Position numbers and translations under genes: made by a program. From Shewanella sp. (GTDB lineage: Bacteria > Pseudomonadota > Gammaproteobacteria > Enterobacterales > Shewanellaceae): 7,973 nucleotides of DNA. The stretch is from positions 1 to 7,973 of the forward strand of contig SDWK01000319.1 of NCBI GenBank assembly GCA_004195335.1, in the 5' to 3' direction. Under the pieces are notes generated by a model, which saw only the letters and a program-made list of their open reading frames with translations, searched no databases and had not been told where the DNA came from. The stretch's first letter is position 1, and every line of letters starts with the position of its first letter. Of the stretch, positions 6,082-7,973 are shown piece after piece.

Positions 6082-7845
6082 TCAATTCAAGCCCGGCTCA
6101 GATATTTCTGTCTGCAGCCCATCGCCGTTGAGTTTATCCGTAGCGGCATCCGATACCAGCGAATTGTGACCACTTAACAAATCATTAAGTCCTCCCTTAT
6201 CGGAATCGACCAAGCCTAATTCACGTAACATGGCATCGACAACAGGCGCGTTAGCACGATAGTTAAGCGCGGCGGTGGTCACTTGCTCTGCAATGCCTCC
6301 TTGAGCAGTGCTCGCTTCATGGCTAGCACCGTTGGAAAAACCGCCGGGGCCATAACCTTGCAAAATCTTAATCCCTTCAATATTTTCCAGTGGCTTAACC
6401 GACTGCTTAATCACCTCAGGTAATGCCGCTATCGTAGCCAGAGCACGTCGTAACTCAATCTGTTCGTTACTCAGCACATTTTCAGCTTCGTACAAGGCTT
6501 GCTTACCAGCAGCGTCGACGGCATAGACTTTCTCATCGGCTGCTGCTTGCAACATTTTCGCATCTGCAGATGCTTTAGCTTCGATAAGTATCGCACTGGA
6601 TCTGTCTTCTGCGGCGCGCTTCTCAGCTTCAGCCTTAACCGTAACGCCGACCGCTTCACGCTCGGCTTCCTTACGGGCATCGATCACTTCAATCTCTTTA
6701 CTACGATTGGCTATGGCAACTTGACGAGTAGTGGCAACCGCTTCCTCTTTCTCTACTTTTAGCTTCTCCGCTTCTGCAGCTTTTGCCCGTGCTGCAGACT
6801 CTTCCTCTGATTTTTTCGCAACGGCAATCTGTTTATCTTGCTCAGCAACTTCTATGTCTCTTTGCTGCTTAATTCGAGATTGCTCAATCGCATTGCGCTT
6901 ATCAATTTCACGGGTCTCGATATCTTTGGTTTTCTCAATTTCCGCGGTTTCAATTGCTCGCTCTTTGGCAATCTCTGCTTCGCGCTCCTCTTGAGTCTTC
7001 TGCGCTTGCTGCTTTAAAATCTCAGCTTTTTGCTCGGCACGTTTAAAATCGAGTGCCTGTTGCTGAATTAATCGTGCTTCCTGTTCAGCTTGCTCAATCG
7101 CCAACGACTCTTTTTCGGCCTCTAAGTTACGCAACTCAATCTTGATGCGGTTATCTTGCTCAATATCGTTGGTCTCTTTACGCTTCTCTTCGATGATTTT
7201 AGCCAGACGCGCGCGGCCTTCAGCATCGAAGGCATTATTTTCATTGAAGTATTCCAATTCTGTTTGATCGAAACCAGTCAGTGATACCGACTCGAGTTCT
7301 AAGCCATTCTTCTCCAGATCATTGGCCACATTGTTTTGCACTCGTTGCACGAAATCCGAACGTTGCTCATGCATCTCGATCATGGTCATTTCGGCAGCTA
7401 CGGCACGAAGCACATCGACAAACTTAGATTCCATCAACTTTTTAACTTCTTCGACACGCGTGGTTCGCGTACCTAACGTCTGTGCCGCCATCGAGATCCC
7501 TTCGGCACTCGGTGCTACTCTGAGATAAAAGTCGGCTCTGACATCGACGCGCATCCTGTCTTTGGTGATAAGCGCATCTTTCTGCATCTTCACCACTTCG
7601 ATGCGCAGGGTATTCATGTTCACTGAGATGGTTTCATGCAACACAGGCAGCACGATGGCGCCGCCATCTTTAACTATCTTCTCACCGCCAAAACCGGTTC
7701 TGACAAACGCCGTCTCTTTAGATGCGCGTCGATACAACTTAGCAAAAATAAGTCCTATCACTAACATACCCAGTAAAATCGCACCTGCGATAAAAAACAC
7801 AAAGCTTCCGCCCAATGTTGATCCTATACCTTGAATCTGATCCAT
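6082..7845 (-). CDS. yqiK: Flotillin-family membrane protein (SPFH, YqiK-like)
   Basis: This 587-aa inner-membrane scaffold protein belongs to the flotillin branch of the SPFH/band 7 superfamily, which assembles membrane microdomain platforms; E. coli YqiK is of similar size. One N-terminal membrane helix spans about residues 14-35, followed by the positive stretch KLYRR. The SPFH domain covers about 40-210 and a Glu/Ala/Lys-rich coiled coil about 215-435. The C-terminal part includes the flotillin-like segment LPEVIKQSVKPLENIEGI, then GYGPGG. Within the coiled coil, 11-residue units recur from about residue 287 to 341. The start is the ATG at 7845 with AAGGA 6 nt upstream; a longer frame begins only with TTG at 7878, has no ribosome-binding site and would place polar residues before the helix. 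YqiK genes often follow a YqiJ/NfeD-like partner gene; that position is beyond the right edge here, so it cannot be checked. Confidence 0.92.
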   Translation of the reverse strand: MDQIQGIGSTLGGSFVFFIAGAILLGMLVIGLIFAKLYRRASKETAFVRTGFGGEKIVKDGGAIVLPVLHETISVNMNTLRIEVVKMQKDALITKDRMRVDVRADFYLRVAPSAEGISMAAQTLGTRTTRVEEVKKLMESKFVDVLRAVAAEMTMIEMHEQRSDFVQRVQNNVANDLEKNGLELESVSLTGFDQTELEYFNENNAFDAEGRARLAKIIEEKRKETNDIEQDNRIKIELRNLEAEKESLAIEQAEQEARLIQQQALDFKRAEQKAEILKQQAQKTQEEREAEIAKERAIETAEIEKTKDIETREIDKRNAIEQSRIKQQRDIEVAEQDKQIAVAKKSEEESAARAKAAEAEKLKVEKEEAVATTRQVAIANRSKEIEVIDARKEAEREAVGVTVKAEAEKRAAEDRSSAILIEAKASADAKMLQAAADEKVYAVDAAGKQALYEAENVLSNEQIELRRALATIAALPEVIKQSVKPLENIEGIKILQGYGPGGFSNGASHEASTAQGGIAEQVTTAALNYRANAPVVDAMLRELGLVDSDKGGLNDLLSGHNSLVSDAATDKLNGDGLQTEISEPGLN

Positions 7846-7973
7846 TTTATTTCCTTTAAAATTCAACGATATTTTCAATTTGTATTAATGAGATAACAAT
7901 CTAACCTTGAATCTAGCCACCTCAATTCCCTTTGAAATTTAACGATAGTTTTTAATTATATTCGCGAGATGAC
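7828..7973. repeat. Direct repeat duplicating the flotillin leader and start region
   Basis: Positions 7828-7897 and 7904-7973 are homologous with a constant 76-bp offset. The first 11 bases (ACCTTGAATCT) are identical and the segment 7851-7897 versus 7927-7973 matches at 35 of 47 positions; the stretch between is poorer and needs an indel. On the minus strand the inner copy holds the flotillin ribosome-binding site, ATG and first codons. The outer copy has AAAGGG, a GTG in place of ATG, then AGATTCAAGG as in the gene, and runs into a stop after 11 codons (7885-7920). The outer copy is cut by the window edge, so the full repeat may be longer. Confidence 0.65.
7955..7960 (-). promoter_or_regulatory. 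Candidate -10 box upstream of flotillin gene
   Basis: A perfect TATAAT lies on the minus strand in the outer repeat copy, about 110 bp before the flotillin start. The matching -35 would fall just outside the window, so it cannot be assessed. The equivalent place in the inner copy has diverged (TACAAA). Initiation near 7948 would give a leader of about 100 nt that contains the GTG mini-frame. Confidence 0.3.

Noticed and set aside
6499..7834. Several Ser/Phe-rich frames on the + strand opposite the flotillin gene
   Set aside because: They are shadows of the Glu/Ala/Lys-rich coiled coil; none has a ribosome-binding site or recognisable domain.
7846..7878. TTG start eleven codons upstream for the flotillin
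   Set aside because: It has no ribosome-binding site, whereas AAGGA is correctly spaced for the ATG at 7845.

Overview
The window looks like chromosomal DNA of a Shewanella-like marine gammaproteobacterium. The evidence is the combination of a large-form M24 aminopeptidase P, a RocR-type REC-EAL response regulator, an RhlE-type DEAD-box helicase, a DUF2913-like protein (a family I associate with Vibrio and Shewanella) and a YqiK-type flotillin. GC content appears moderate by eye. The genus is inferred from protein style, not from any search.

Layout: Positions 1-46 are the left edge. Positions 47-376 are a non-coding foldback repeat (MITE-like) with imperfect inverted ends; its right end carries a promoter-like signal pointing at the next gene. 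An M24 aminopeptidase P follows (486-2273, +). It converges across a 151-bp gap on a c-di-GMP phosphodiesterase response regulator (2425-3624, -). Just upstream of that regulator, on the same strand, is an unannotated 34-codon reading frame (3621-3725, -) with a good Shine-Dalgarno sequence and an ATGA overlap with the regulator start. The 369-bp divergent region 3625-3993 holds this small frame, a candidate promoter in each direction and a hairpin-rich leader for the helicase rhlE (3994-5301, +). A strong intrinsic terminator follows rhlE, then a DUF2913-like gene (5383-6009, +). A symmetrical, bidirectional terminator at 6042-6068 separates this from a convergent flotillin gene (6082-7845, -).

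Upstream of the flotillin gene, its leader, ribosome-binding site, start codon and first codons are present a second time in degenerate form, as a direct repeat with a 76-bp period that reaches the right edge of the window.

The genes do not form one pathway. They are mostly housekeeping or conserved accessory functions: peptide turnover, c-di-GMP signalling, RNA remodelling and membrane microdomain organisation. No phage, CRISPR or defence cassette is visible. The points that go beyond routine annotation are the coupled small frame before the phosphodiesterase, the duplicated flotillin leader, the foldback element with its possible outward promoter, and the structured rhlE leader.
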